Of a stretch of DNA of 64,000 nt, positions 33,137 to 41,250 are shown one piece after another. The notes under the pieces were generated by a model, which had not been told where the DNA came from, did not search any database, and saw only the letters and a list, made by a program, of their open reading frames with translations. Source of the DNA: Actinophytocola sp049647105 (GTDB lineage: Bacteria > Actinomycetota > Actinomycetes > Mycobacteriales > Pseudonocardiaceae); the NCBI RefSeq assembly GCF_049647105.1, contig NZ_JBARWZ010000120.1, forward strand, positions 1-64,000, in the 5' to 3' direction. The translations under genes were made by a program, and so were the position numbers. Every line of letters begins with the position of its first letter. Positions within the stretch are counted from its first letter, which is position 1.

Positions 33137-33933
33137 CCGTGCTGACCCAGGGCCTGCGCGACGGTGGCATCGTCGCGTGGCGCAACCTGCTCAACGTCCG
33201 CCGCAACGCCGACTGGCTGTTCGCCGCGGTGGTGCAGCCGATCATGTTCGTGCTGCTGTTCGCCTACGTGTTCGGCGGCGCGCTCGGCGGCGAGCAGTAC
33301 CGCGAGTTCCTGATCGCGGGCATCTTCGTGCAAACGATCGCGTTCAACTCGGCGTTCACCGTGATCGGGCTCTGCAACGATCTGCAGAAGGGCATCATCG
33401 ACCGGTTCCGCTCGCTGCCGATGTCGCGGCTCGCGGTCCTGCTGGGCAGGACGACGTCTGACCTGGTCGTCTCGTCGATGGCGCTGCTGATCATGTCGCT
33501 GTGCGGGCTGGTGGTCGGCTGGCGGATCCGGGGAAGCTTCCTGGACGCGGTGCTGGCCTACCTGCTGCTGTTGCTGTTCGGCTTCGCGATGTCGTGGATC
33601 GGCGCGCTGATCGGGTTGTCGGCGCCGAGCGTCGAGGTGGCGCAGAGCGCGGGCCTGATGTGGCTGTTCCCGCTGTCGTTCATCTCCTCGGCGTTCGTCG
33701 GCGCGGGCACGATGCCGGGGCCGCTGGGTGTGATCGCGGAGTGGAACCCGTTCACGGCGGTGATCCAGGCGGTGCGTGACCTGTTCGGCAACGAGGCGCC
33801 GCCGAACATGGCGCCGCCGCAGGGCTGGCCCGCGGACAACGCCGTGTTGTACGCAGTGCTGTCGTCGCTCGCGATCCTGGCGGTGTTCGTGCCGTGGTCG
33901 GTGGCGAAGTACCGGAGGGTGGCTAGCAAGTAG
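33133..33933 (+). CDS. DrrB-type ABC-2 permease
   Basis: A 266-residue ABC-2 membrane subunit with six helices. GGALGGEQYREFLIAGIFVQ follows helix 1, DLQKGIIDRFRSLPMSR is the conserved cytoplasmic turn, and FPLSFISSAFVGAGTMPGPL and EWNPFTAVIQAVRDL are family blocks near the end. With the adjacent ATPase it forms a drug or lipid exporter of unknown substrate. ATG overlaps the ATPase stop (ATGA). Its last 11 bases overlap the convergent NAT gene. Confidence 0.93.
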   Translation: MTVLTQGLRDGGIVAWRNLLNVRRNADWLFAAVVQPIMFVLLFAYVFGGALGGEQYREFLIAGIFVQTIAFNSAFTVIGLCNDLQKGIIDRFRSLPMSRLAVLLGRTTSDLVVSSMALLIMSLCGLVVGWRIRGSFLDAVLAYLLLLLFGFAMSWIGALIGLSAPSVEVAQSAGLMWLFPLSFISSAFVGAGTMPGPLGVIAEWNPFTAVIQAVRDLFGNEAPPNMAPPQGWPADNAVLYAVLSSLAILAVFVPWSVAKYRRVASK

Positions 33934-34687
33934 GCACGCGCGGCAGCGCGAAACCGAAGTGCTTCTCGTACGCCGCAAGGACTTCATCGTCGGTGGCGAG
34001 TGCGGTCTCGGTCCGCTCACCGTGCGCGGTCTCGAGCAGGCGGTTGCCGAGGATGGTGACGCGCCCGCTCTCGGTCGCGCGTGAGCACCGCGGTCCGGAC
34101 CGGAAGTGCGACTCGGGCGAGTTCGCGTGCCACCAGGCCGGGCGCGCGAAGTCGGTGATCCTGCGCGGCCTCGGCTCGGCCCGGTACTGGCGCACGCCGT
34201 TCATGAGCACGTCGACGTCCCCGCCGGGCGCGTCGAGGACGAGAAACGAGCCCGCCGGGTCCTCCTGCGCCTCTGGCCAGTCACGGCGCAACGGGTAGGT
34301 CGAGTGCGCGCCGAACCCGACGTCGACGAGGTACCGCTCGTCCAGCTCGACGAGCAGCGCGAGGTGGTCGAAGGCGGGTGAGAGCGTGCCGTCGCCACCG
34401 AACACGCCGGCGGCGAGCATGCGCACGTCGTACCCGAGCGCGGTGAGCAGCGCGGCGAACGCCCCGTTGAGCTCGTAACAGAACCCGCCGCGCCGCCGCG
34501 CGACGATCTTGTCGACGAGCGCGTCCTCGTCGAGCGAGACCGGTTCCCCGAGGTGGAGCGACAGGTTCTCGAACGGCACGGCCTCGAGGTGCCGCCGGTG
34601 CAGTTCCCGGAGCGCGGCGGCGTCCGGCGCGGCGGGCCGCGGGGCGCCGATCCTGGCGAGGTACCGGTCGACGGTGTCGGTGTCCAT
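33923..34687 (-). CDS. nat: Arylamine N-acetyltransferase
   Basis: Transfers acetyl groups from acetyl-CoA to arylamines or hydrazines; 254 residues. The Cys-His-Asp triad is in place: C70 in RRGGFCYELNG, H108 in FDHLALLV and D122 in YLVDVGFG. The N-terminal VPFENLSLHLG block is also typical. Some actinobacterial NATs act in secondary metabolism, and others in sterol or aromatic metabolism; context gives no specific hint. It overlaps the DrrB-like gene tail to tail by 11 bases. Confidence 0.93.
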   Translation of the reverse strand: MDTDTVDRYLARIGAPRPAAPDAAALRELHRRHLEAVPFENLSLHLGEPVSLDEDALVDKIVARRRGGFCYELNGAFAALLTALGYDVRMLAAGVFGGDGTLSPAFDHLALLVELDERYLVDVGFGAHSTYPLRRDWPEAQEDPAGSFLVLDAPGGDVDVLMNGVRQYRAEPRPRRITDFARPAWWHANSPESHFRSGPRCSRATESGRVTILGNRLLETAHGERTETALATDDEVLAAYEKHFGFALPRVPTC

Positions 34688-34765
34688 GGGTACACAGTGA
34701 CCGCTCCACCTAGCTTTAGGTCAAGCAGGAACCTTTCCGGTAAAGGACCAGTTTCGCCGAAATAC

Positions 34766-34794
34766 TTGACGGATCCTTGATGCTCAGCGCTAAT
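34766..34794 (+). promoter_or_regulatory. Sigma-70-type promoter
   Basis: TTGACG (34766-34771) and GCTAAT (34789-34794) are separated by 17 bases in an AT-richer stretch. The predicted start near 34801 leaves a leader of about 150 bases before the ATG at 34951. Confidence 0.5.
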
Positions 34795-34950
34795 GGATGT
34801 TGATGGAGCAAGTGGATTCGCAACAAACCGGGAACGGTGTGAGGTGCTTCGGATGACCTGATGACCCGTCGGCGCTGCCGGGTCGACCTGCCGCAGCACC
34901 ACGCCGTCCACCGGGGGTTGGGCGGCATGACGGCAGGAGGTGTGGGCATC

Positions 34951-35379
34951 ATGAACACGTTTCTGATCGTGCTGGGGAGTGTCGTGGTTCTGGTTTTCGT
35001 CACGAGGTTCGTGGCGGGGAAGCGGCGCACCTGGGAACTGGACCGGGACTATTCACTGGAGCTGGCGTGTGGCCGCTCCCGCGCCATGCTGACGGCCGCG
35101 ACCGCTGCCCGAGGTGTCCTGTGGGAAGTGGAGTTCACCGACAACGGCCTGCGCACGAGGCACATCCGCGCCCGCAACGTCATCCACGTGTCGATCTCGG
35201 AAATCCCCGACCGAAACGGCCGCAGCGTCGCGAAGGTGTGGACCCGCTACGCACTGACCGACGGGGCGCTGATCCAGCGCCCCCGCTCCTACACCGACAC
35301 CCGCCGCAAGCGCGACAGGATCATCCGTGCACTGACGACGCACGCCGCCCAACGCCCGCGAGACGCGCGAATCCGCTGA
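34951..35379 (+). CDS. Small membrane protein of unknown function
   Basis: A 142-residue protein with one N-terminal membrane helix (about 2-22) and a basic soluble part (WELDRDYSLELACGRSRAML, later VTWTRYALTDGALIQRPRS-like strand). The soluble region looks beta-rich in the middle and becomes Arg-rich at the end. No known family recognised. ATG 34951 has GGAGG ten bases upstream; a GTG at 34942 is too close to it. The upstream promoter and long leader support it being a real gene. Confidence 0.6.
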   Translation: MNTFLIVLGSVVVLVFVTRFVAGKRRTWELDRDYSLELACGRSRAMLTAATAARGVLWEVEFTDNGLRTRHIRARNVIHVSISEIPDRNGRSVAKVWTRYALTDGALIQRPRSYTDTRRKRDRIIRALTTHAAQRPRDARIR

Positions 35380-35575
35380 CGCATCGGCCGGTGGAACGGG
35401 CCGGGTTGCTCCGCTGCGCGTGACAGCTTCTCACTGTCCGTGAAGATGTTTCGTTTGTTCTTACCCAATGCGGGGTAGTTCTGGTTGGAAGCAACCCAGG
35501 GCGCGGTGGAACGTCCTTGCGAGTAGATGTCAGAAGTGCGTCCAGTGGTGTCGGGGCCAGGTGGAGGCGATGACC

Positions 35576-36241
35576 ATGCTGCGGTCCAGGATCGGCGCAG
35601 GCGTGATGATCAGCGGCGCGGTGCTGCTGCTCGCCGCTTGCAACACGGGTGGGACGGCCAGTTCGGGTGATCCGGACGTGCCGACCATCCAGCAGAGCAG
35701 TTCCCAGTCGGCGGCCGAGGCGCCGCCGCCCGCGACGACCGCGCCCAGCACGGCGAAGGCGGAGCAGCCGCCGCCCAGTGTCGGCGGGGGCACTCAGCCC
35801 GCCAGCACAGAGTGCAAGGTCGCCGATCTCAAGCTGAGTCTCGGCGGCGGTGACTCGGCCGCGGGCACGACCTACCGCAGCGTCGTCTTCACCAACAAGG
35901 GCAGTCGTACCTGCACCATCCAGGGCTTCCCGGGCGTCTCGTACGTCGCCGGTGACGACGGGCACCAGGTCGGGCCCGCCGCGTTCCGGTCCGGCAAGAA
36001 GGGTCCGGTCGTCACGTTGAAGCCGGGCAGCAGTGCCTTCGCGGACGTCGGGTTCGTGCGGGTCGAGAACTTCGACCCGGCCACCTGCAAGCCGACCGGG
36101 GTGCGTGGGCTGCGGATCTACCCGCCGCACGACTACGACTCGATGTTCCTGCCCAACACGGGCATGGGCTGCGCGGGCACCCCGCCCGGCAACCAGCTGA
36201 CCGTCGCGACGGTTCAGAGCGGCACGGGCGGCGGCGCCTAG
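35576..36241 (+). CDS. DUF4232 lipoprotein
   Basis: A 221-residue exported lipoprotein: signal peptide ending in lipobox LLAAC (cysteine near residue 22), a Ser/Pro/Ala-rich linker to about residue 75, then a DUF4232 beta-sandwich with YRSVVFTNKGSRTCTIQGFP and VGFVRVENFDPATCKP, rich in paired cysteines. DUF4232 domains are common on actinobacterial surfaces and have no established function. ATG 35576 is preferred over ATG 35570 because GGAGG (35563-35567) is then eight bases away. It overlaps the convergent response regulator by four bases, both stops lying in one CTAG. Confidence 0.83.
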   Translation: MLRSRIGAGVMISGAVLLLAACNTGGTASSGDPDVPTIQQSSSQSAAEAPPPATTAPSTAKAEQPPPSVGGGTQPASTECKVADLKLSLGGGDSAAGTTYRSVVFTNKGSRTCTIQGFPGVSYVAGDDGHQVGPAAFRSGKKGPVVTLKPGSSAFADVGFVRVENFDPATCKPTGVRGLRIYPPHDYDSMFLPNTGMGCAGTPPGNQLTVATVQSGTGGGA

Positions 36242-36897
36242 CCTTCGCCGCTTATCAAGCCGGTGCGCCACGCCCACGCGGCCACCTCGACGCGGTTGCG
36301 GGCCCCGATCTTGGCCTGCACCGCGGCGAGGTGGGTTTTCACCGTCGAGAGCGACAGGTAAAGCTCTGTCCCGATCTCGGTGTTGGTGAGCCCGCGCGCG
36401 GCGGCCTTCACGACGTCCAGTTCCCGGTCGGTCAGCGGCTCGGTCGCCGACTTGGCCGGCGCGGTCGCGTTCGCCGTCGAGAAGTGTTTGAGCAGCCGCA
36501 CGGTGATCTGCGGCGACACCAGCGCGTCGCCGCGGTCGGCCGCGCGGACCGCCTCGAGCAGTAGCGCCGGGCCTGCGTCCTTCAACAGGAAACCGTTGGC
36601 GCCGCCCGCGAGCGCGGCGTGCACGTACTCGTCCAGATCGAAGGTCGTGACCACCACGACCTTCAGCGGGTCCGCCACCCCCGGCCCGGCGAGCGTCTTG
36701 GTCACCTCGAGGCCGTCCATCCCGGGCATGCGGATGTCCAGCAGGCACACGTCCGGCCGCAGCTCCCTCGCGCGCCGCACCGCCGACACTCCGTCGGCGA
36801 CGTCCGCCACCACCTCGATGTCGTCCTGTGTCTCCAGGATCATCCGGAAACCCGCGCGCACCATCTCCTGATCGTCTGCGATCAGTACCCGGATCAC
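36238..36897 (-). CDS. NarL/LuxR-type response regulator
   Basis: A 219-residue two-component regulator: receiver domain (about 1-120) with DD at 8-9, phospho-acceptor D54 in VCLLDIRMPGMDG and K in GFLLKDA, then a LuxR HTH (about 150-215; LTDRELDVVKAAARGLTNTE, LYLSLSTVKTHLAAVQAKIG). It is cotranscribed with, and overlaps by four bases (GTGA), the membrane histidine kinase upstream, so the pairing is firm. The target genes are unknown; the kinase gene itself is a candidate. Confidence 0.93.
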   Translation of the reverse strand: MIRVLIADDQEMVRAGFRMILETQDDIEVVADVADGVSAVRRARELRPDVCLLDIRMPGMDGLEVTKTLAGPGVADPLKVVVVTTFDLDEYVHAALAGGANGFLLKDAGPALLLEAVRAADRGDALVSPQITVRLLKHFSTANATAPAKSATEPLTDRELDVVKAAARGLTNTEIGTELYLSLSTVKTHLAAVQAKIGARNRVEVAAWAWRTGLISGEG

Positions 36898-38612
36898 GTT
36901 CCCTCTTTCCGCAGCGGCAGCCACGCCTCGACGCTCCAGCCGACGTATCCGCTGGGCCCCGCGTCGAACCGGCCCCCGAGTAGCTCCACCCGCTCACGCA
37001 TGCCGACCAGACCGTAGCCGCCGGAACCGCCCGCCGGGTTCACCGGGCGCTGCGAACCGTCGTCGGCTACCCGGATGTGCAGGGTGCCGCTCGGCGTCGT
37101 GGCCACCAGTACCCGCACGGCGCTCGCGTCCGGCGCGTGCTTGCCGACGTTCGTCAGCGACTCCTGCACCAGCCGCAGCACCGACCGGCCGACCTCGTGC
37201 GGCAGCTCGTCCGGCAGGTTCAGCTCCATCTCGACCGGCGGGCCCGCGAAGTTCTCGGCGAGCCCGGCAAGGTCGCCCGCGAGGTCGGTGGTCGCCTGTT
37301 CCGCCATGTCGGTGTTGCCTGCGGTCCACGCGGCCGTGCCGTCGCGGAGGCTGCCGACGAGCGTGCGCATGGCCTTCAGTGCTTCCGTGCCGCTGCGCTC
37401 GATCTTCTCCAGCGATGGCACCGCCACCTCGGGGTTCTTCCCGGCGACCAGCAGCGCGGCCTGCGCCTGCACGACGATGCCGGTGACGTGGTGCGCGACC
37501 ACGTCATGCAGCTCGCGCGCCAGCGCCATCCGCTCGCCCTGCTGCGCCGACGTCACCGCCGCCTTCACGGTCTGGTTCCGCTCCCGGTCCCGCGCGCGGA
37601 AGTACACCCCCGCGGCGATCGACACGAGCAGCAGGAAGATCAGGATGAGCGAGAAGTTGGCGTCGGTGATGGTGGAGACGTCCCGCACCGCCATCGCCAG
37701 TGCGTTCGCCGTCGCCAGCCCGGCCGTGGCCCACACCGCCTGCCTGCGTTCCGCGTACCGGACGACGAACGCGACCAGCGCCATGCTCGCGGCGAGTCCG
37801 GTGAAGGACACCGGCAGCCCGTGCCCCCCGTACATCGCGGCGACCAGCCCGCTGAACAGCAGCGCACCCGCCGCGAGCCACGTGTTCCGCAGCGGGTACT
37901 TCGGCGCGAAGAACGCGCACATGCCCGCCACGGCCGACCCGGCCAGCCCGACGACGCTGTGGATGCCGCCCTGGGACAGCTCCAGCATGGCGAGCACGCC
38001 CAGCGCCGCGCCGAGCGGCCACTGCTTGCGGACCAGCGCGCCCATCTCGGTCTCGACCCGCTGCTTCGCGGTCCGCCGCAGGTAGAGGCCGGTGCCGACG
38101 GCCGCGACCAGCAGCACGAAACCGAACAGTAGCGACTGGATCAGGTCGGTCGGCGAGATGAGCCGGACGAACGAGCCGGGGTAGTTGTCGCAGTAGTAGT
38201 ACCCGCAGTACGGCTGCCGCACGGCGATCGATGCCAGGCACGCCATGACCAGCGCCGTGGTGCAGGCGAACGCGACGACCGGCGCGGCCCGCCACACGAC
38301 CAGCACGACGAGCACGGTTCCGGCGATCAGCTCGGTGAGCATGATGTGGGACAGCGCGATCGACTGTGTGCTCACGTCGAAGGCCCGCATCATCAGCGAC
38401 GACGAGGTCAGCGTGAGCGCGCCGACGATCGACGCGATCGCGGGGCGGTTGACACCCAGCCACGCGCACGCGGCGAAGATCGCGGCCCCCGGCAGCGGCA
38501 TCAGCTCCCGGGCGGTCGCCGGTGTGCCCATGACGATCATCGTGAAGTCGAGCAGCAGGGCGACGCCCAGCAAGGTGGCCAGCCAGCGATGCGGCACCGG
38601 TTGCGGTGTCAT
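36894..38612 (-). CDS. Membrane histidine kinase (DesK-like, HisKA_3)
   Basis: A 572-residue sensor kinase with a large N-terminal membrane region of roughly ten helices (to about residue 340), then HisKA_3 with phospho-acceptor H369 in MALARELHDVVAHHVTGIV and a HATPase_c domain with NVGKHAPDASAVRVLVA, VADDG and GLVGMRERVELLGGRF. An external loop near residues 115-130 (PYCGYYYCDNYPG) is cysteine- and tyrosine-rich and could sense redox or metal. ATG 38612 is chosen from the start of the membrane domain. The partner regulator overlaps by four bases. Confidence 0.9.
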   Translation of the reverse strand: MTPQPVPHRWLATLLGVALLLDFTMIVMGTPATARELMPLPGAAIFAACAWLGVNRPAIASIVGALTLTSSSLMMRAFDVSTQSIALSHIMLTELIAGTVLVVLVVWRAAPVVAFACTTALVMACLASIAVRQPYCGYYYCDNYPGSFVRLISPTDLIQSLLFGFVLLVAAVGTGLYLRRTAKQRVETEMGALVRKQWPLGAALGVLAMLELSQGGIHSVVGLAGSAVAGMCAFFAPKYPLRNTWLAAGALLFSGLVAAMYGGHGLPVSFTGLAASMALVAFVVRYAERRQAVWATAGLATANALAMAVRDVSTITDANFSLILIFLLLVSIAAGVYFRARDRERNQTVKAAVTSAQQGERMALARELHDVVAHHVTGIVVQAQAALLVAGKNPEVAVPSLEKIERSGTEALKAMRTLVGSLRDGTAAWTAGNTDMAEQATTDLAGDLAGLAENFAGPPVEMELNLPDELPHEVGRSVLRLVQESLTNVGKHAPDASAVRVLVATTPSGTLHIRVADDGSQRPVNPAGGSGGYGLVGMRERVELLGGRFDAGPSGYVGWSVEAWLPLRKEGT

Positions 38613-38800
38613 GCGGCTCAAACTAGGACAGCGACGAGCGTTCCGCCTCGGCCGACCGGCGGGCGGGGGTCGGCCGATCGGCCAGTACGCGCCCTCGGCG
38701 CGGTGACCGCTTGGCCGGGTGGGCGCGGCTGTTCGACCGATCCGAGGGACAGGTCTCCGGAGAGAAGCTGTGACCAGCAAGTTCACCGGAGGAGGAAGAC

Positions 38801-38995
38801 ATGCTGCAGGCGGTTCTGGTGTGGTCGGGGGCAGTGCTGGCGATCGGACTGCTGCTGGTGATGGCGCTTGGCCCGGTCATCGTGGAGATCGACTCGTGGT
38901 TCGAGCGGCGGCGCGACAAGAAGCGGATCGCCGCCAAGCGGCAGAGCAAGAGCGAGGCGCCGGTGGCGCAGCGCATCGCCCACCCGGTCGGCTAA
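38801..38995 (+). CDS. Micro-membrane protein of unknown function
   Basis: A 64-residue protein with one strong membrane helix (about 5-27, WSGAVLAIGLLLVMALGPVI) and a basic cytoplasmic tail (FERRRDKKRIAAKRQSK). GGAGGAAG sits just before ATG 38801, which supports real translation. It is divergent from the histidine kinase and overlaps the convergent ArsR gene by four bases. Function unknown. Confidence 0.65.
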   Translation: MLQAVLVWSGAVLAIGLLLVMALGPVIVEIDSWFERRRDKKRIAAKRQSKSEAPVAQRIAHPVG

Positions 38996-39306
38996 CCGGC
39001 GGCGAGGACGATGCTGACGAGGCCGGGGAAGCGCCCGTCCAACTCGTCCAGCCGCAGCGTGTTCATCCGCTGCCTGCCGTCGTCGTACTGGCGGAGGATG
39101 CCCGCCTTGCGCAACGTCTGGAAGTGGTGGCTCAGCGTCGAGGCGGCGACCGGCAGGCCGAACGTGCCGCAGGGCCGGTCGCCGTCGGACAGGAGCAGCC
39201 GGATGATCTGCCGCCGCGTGGGATCGGCCAGCGCCCGGAGCACGTCGTCGACCTCGACGGACTCGACGTCCGGATGGGAAAGCGGCGCCCACCGCCCGAT
39301 CGGCAT
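38992..39306 (-). CDS. ArsR-family regulator
   Basis: A 104-residue winged-helix repressor: DVLRALADPTRRQIIRLLLS (helices 1-2), VAASTLSHHFQTLRKAGILR (recognition helix, about 54-74) and a wing QYDDGRQRMNTLRLDELDG. A single cysteine (in RPCGTFG) lies outside the classical ELCVC metal site, so metal sensing is not indicated; many such proteins sense redox or nothing. AGTCTT (39323-39328) and AAGACT (39343-39348) flank its promoter region as a possible operator. Tail-to-tail with the micro-membrane gene. Confidence 0.87.
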   Translation of the reverse strand: MPIGRWAPLSHPDVESVEVDDVLRALADPTRRQIIRLLLSDGDRPCGTFGLPVAASTLSHHFQTLRKAGILRQYDDGRQRMNTLRLDELDGRFPGLVSIVLAAG

Positions 39307-39445
39307 GCCAGGCAGACCTCTCAGTCTTTTCGATACTTAACGAAGACTCTACCCTGGCCGCTGATCGAGGGGCAGGTGGCGAGGTCGTGACGTGAATCGG
39401 CGGCGCGGGCAGCCCCCTGCAGCTGTCCGCGCCGCCGAGGTCCCT

Positions 39446-39611
39446 AGCGGCCCGGCCCAGAACGTTCACCATGTCTCGACCCGCCCACGACGCGCCTGGA
39501 CGGGTTGCCGGAACGGCCGAGTACACCCGGTACGCGCGCCGTCCCGTCGCCCCGCCCAGCCACGCCGTGGACCCGCCGATACACGGCCAACGTTCTGAGC
39601 CGGGCCACTAG
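39446..39611. repeat. 165-bp imperfect palindrome (MITE-like)
   Basis: The left half from about 39446 (CTAGCGGCCCGGCCCAGAAC) and the reverse complement of the right half to about 39611 (CTAGTGGCCCGGCTCAGAAC) agree at 22 of 24 terminal positions. They stay roughly 65-70% complementary almost to the centre near 39527, with no loop. Translations of the two strands therefore look alike (GPAQNV...PRR in both). The right-hand CTAG provides the sigma factor's TAG stop. It looks like a decayed miniature palindromic element and may act as a terminator. Confidence 0.7.
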
Positions 39612-40261
39612 CGGGTGACGGTCTTGCGCAGCCGGTTGAGTGCCCGGTGCTGTGCGACGCGGACCGCGTCCGCGGTCGTGCCGACAGCGTCCGCGGTCTC
39701 CTGCGCGGACATGCCAAGCACCACTCGCATCACGACGATCTCCCGCTGGCGCGGCAGTAGCGTGCGCAGCAGGTCGCCTGCCTGCTCGACCAGTTCGCGG
39801 CGCAGCGTGATCTGTTCGGGGCTCGCGTCGTCGAGCACGGTGTCCGGGGTCTCCGCGGTCGGCAGCGAGCGGTCCCGTGCCGCGGCGCGGTGGACGTCCG
39901 CCACCTTGTGGGACGCGACGCCGAACACGAACGACAGGAACGGGCGGCCGAGGTGCCGGTAGGTGGGTAGCGCGCGGAACACCGCGATGCACACCTCCTG
40001 CGCGACGTCGTCGGCCGAGCTGATCGGGCGCACCCGGCCCAGTTTCGTGCGGCAGTACCGCACCATGATCGGGCGCAGGTAGCCGAGCAGTTCGTCGGTC
40101 GCGGCCTGGTCCCCGGCGGACGCGGCGACCGCGACATCGTCCAGGTTCACCCGTGTCACCGGGCGTGACCATGCCGGAATGGTGACCGGTGGCGCGGTCA
40201 CACCCGCCAGCTCTGCCTCGAGCTGTGAGAGGTCGAAATCTGGCTCTGCCGTGCACAACAT
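39608..40261 (-). CDS. ShbA/SigD-type ECF sigma factor
   Basis: A 217-residue group 4 sigma factor. Region 2 (about 45-115) has LRPIMVRYCRTKLGRV, SADDVAQEVCIAVFRALPTY and FLSFVFGVASHKVADVHRAA; region 4 (about 150-215) has LLRTLLPRQREIVVMRVVLG, MSAQETADAVGTTADAVRVA and HRALNRLRKTV. This closely matches the ShbA family, which in Streptomyces drives the principal sigma gene hrdB, and SigD of Mycobacterium. No anti-sigma factor gene is adjacent. ATG 40261 is chosen because AGGAGG lies seven bases upstream. Its stop codon falls in the end of the palindromic element. Confidence 0.88.
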   Translation of the reverse strand: MLCTAEPDFDLSQLEAELAGVTAPPVTIPAWSRPVTRVNLDDVAVAASAGDQAATDELLGYLRPIMVRYCRTKLGRVRPISSADDVAQEVCIAVFRALPTYRHLGRPFLSFVFGVASHKVADVHRAAARDRSLPTAETPDTVLDDASPEQITLRRELVEQAGDLLRTLLPRQREIVVMRVVLGMSAQETADAVGTTADAVRVAQHRALNRLRKTVTR

Positions 40262-40489
40262 CGCGTGCCTCCTGTGCCCCCCGGCTGTTGTGTTCACTCA
40301 AGAGAGCACGAACAGGCTGCACAAATACGTCGCAGGCGAAATCAGATCCCCGTGGAACCAAAGCGTTGCCCCATTGGGCAGCACCCCTGCACAGGACGTG
40401 CCTTGCCGGTTACCGCCTGCTGATCAGCACGTCGAGTCCTCGGTGCCGAAGTACGGGTTCGGCCGGTTGGTCAGGGATACGGTGAACGG

Positions 40490-41182
40490 GTGGCGGAATC
40501 TCCAGGGGCGGACGTCAGAACCCCCAAGAGCGAGGCGACTCGCACGCTGATCGTGGAGACGGCGCTGCGGTTGTTCCAGGAGAACGGCTACGACAAGACG
40601 ACCATGCGGGCCATCGCCAAGGAGGCGGGGGTCTCGGTCGGCAACGCGTACTACTACTTCTCGTCGAAGGATCAGCTGGTCCAGGGCTTCTACGACCGGA
40701 TAACGCAGCTCCACGACGAGGCGTGCGCCGAGGTGCTGGCCACCGAACGCGACTTCGCCAGACGTCTGCGCGCGGTGATGGTCAGGTGGCTGGAGGTCGC
40801 CGCGCCCTACCACGAGTTCGGCACGCAGTTCTTCGTGAACGCCGCCGACCCGGACAGCCCGCTGAGCCCGTTCTCCACCGAGTCGAGCCCCGCTCGCGAC
40901 GCGCAGATCGCGTTGTTCCGGCGGGTGCTGGAAGGGTCGACGGCGAAGGTCGACCCCGAGCTGCGGCCCGAGCTGCCCGAGTTGCTGTGGCTGTACGAGA
41001 TGGGCGTGGTGCTGTTCTGGGTGCACGACCGCTCGCCGGACTGCCGGCGCACGCGGATGCTCGTGGACCGCACTGTCCCGCTGCTCGACCGCGTGATCGG
41101 CCTGTCGCGCCTGCGGCTGCTGCGACCGGTCACGAGGGAGATCGTGCAGTTGATCGGCGATCTGACCCGCCAGGACGCTTGA
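40490..41182 (+). CDS. TetR-family regulator
   Basis: A 230-residue repressor with an N-terminal HTH (about 15-65; LIVETALRLFQENGYDKTTM, AIAKEAGVSVGNAYYYFSSK) and a helical effector domain. GTG 40490 follows TACGGT by six bases, with no Shine-Dalgarno: leaderless. The AurF-like oxygenase gene follows 68 bases later in the same direction, with a perfect 19-bp dyad between them that this protein probably binds. Confidence 0.9.
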   Translation: MAESPGADVRTPKSEATRTLIVETALRLFQENGYDKTTMRAIAKEAGVSVGNAYYYFSSKDQLVQGFYDRITQLHDEACAEVLATERDFARRLRAVMVRWLEVAAPYHEFGTQFFVNAADPDSPLSPFSTESSPARDAQIALFRRVLEGSTAKVDPELRPELPELLWLYEMGVVLFWVHDRSPDCRRTRMLVDRTVPLLDRVIGLSRLRLLRPVTREIVQLIGDLTRQDA

Positions 41183-41209
41183 CAGGGCCACCGTCGCGGT
41201 ACAGCCTGA

Positions 41210-41228
41210 CTGTTACGTGAAGTAACAG
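41210..41228 (+). promoter_or_regulatory. TetR operator before AurF-like gene
   Basis: CTGTTAC (41210-41216) and GTAACAG (41222-41228) form a perfect inverted repeat with a 5-base centre, 22 bases upstream of the oxygenase ATG and 27 bases after the TetR stop. Confidence 0.75.
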
Positions 41229-41250
41229 GTACTTGTCTGGGAGGACCGCG

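Noticed and set aside
39392..39717. Two similar-looking peptides encoded on opposite strands
   Set aside because: The similarity comes from the palindromic DNA, not from protein-coding constraint.
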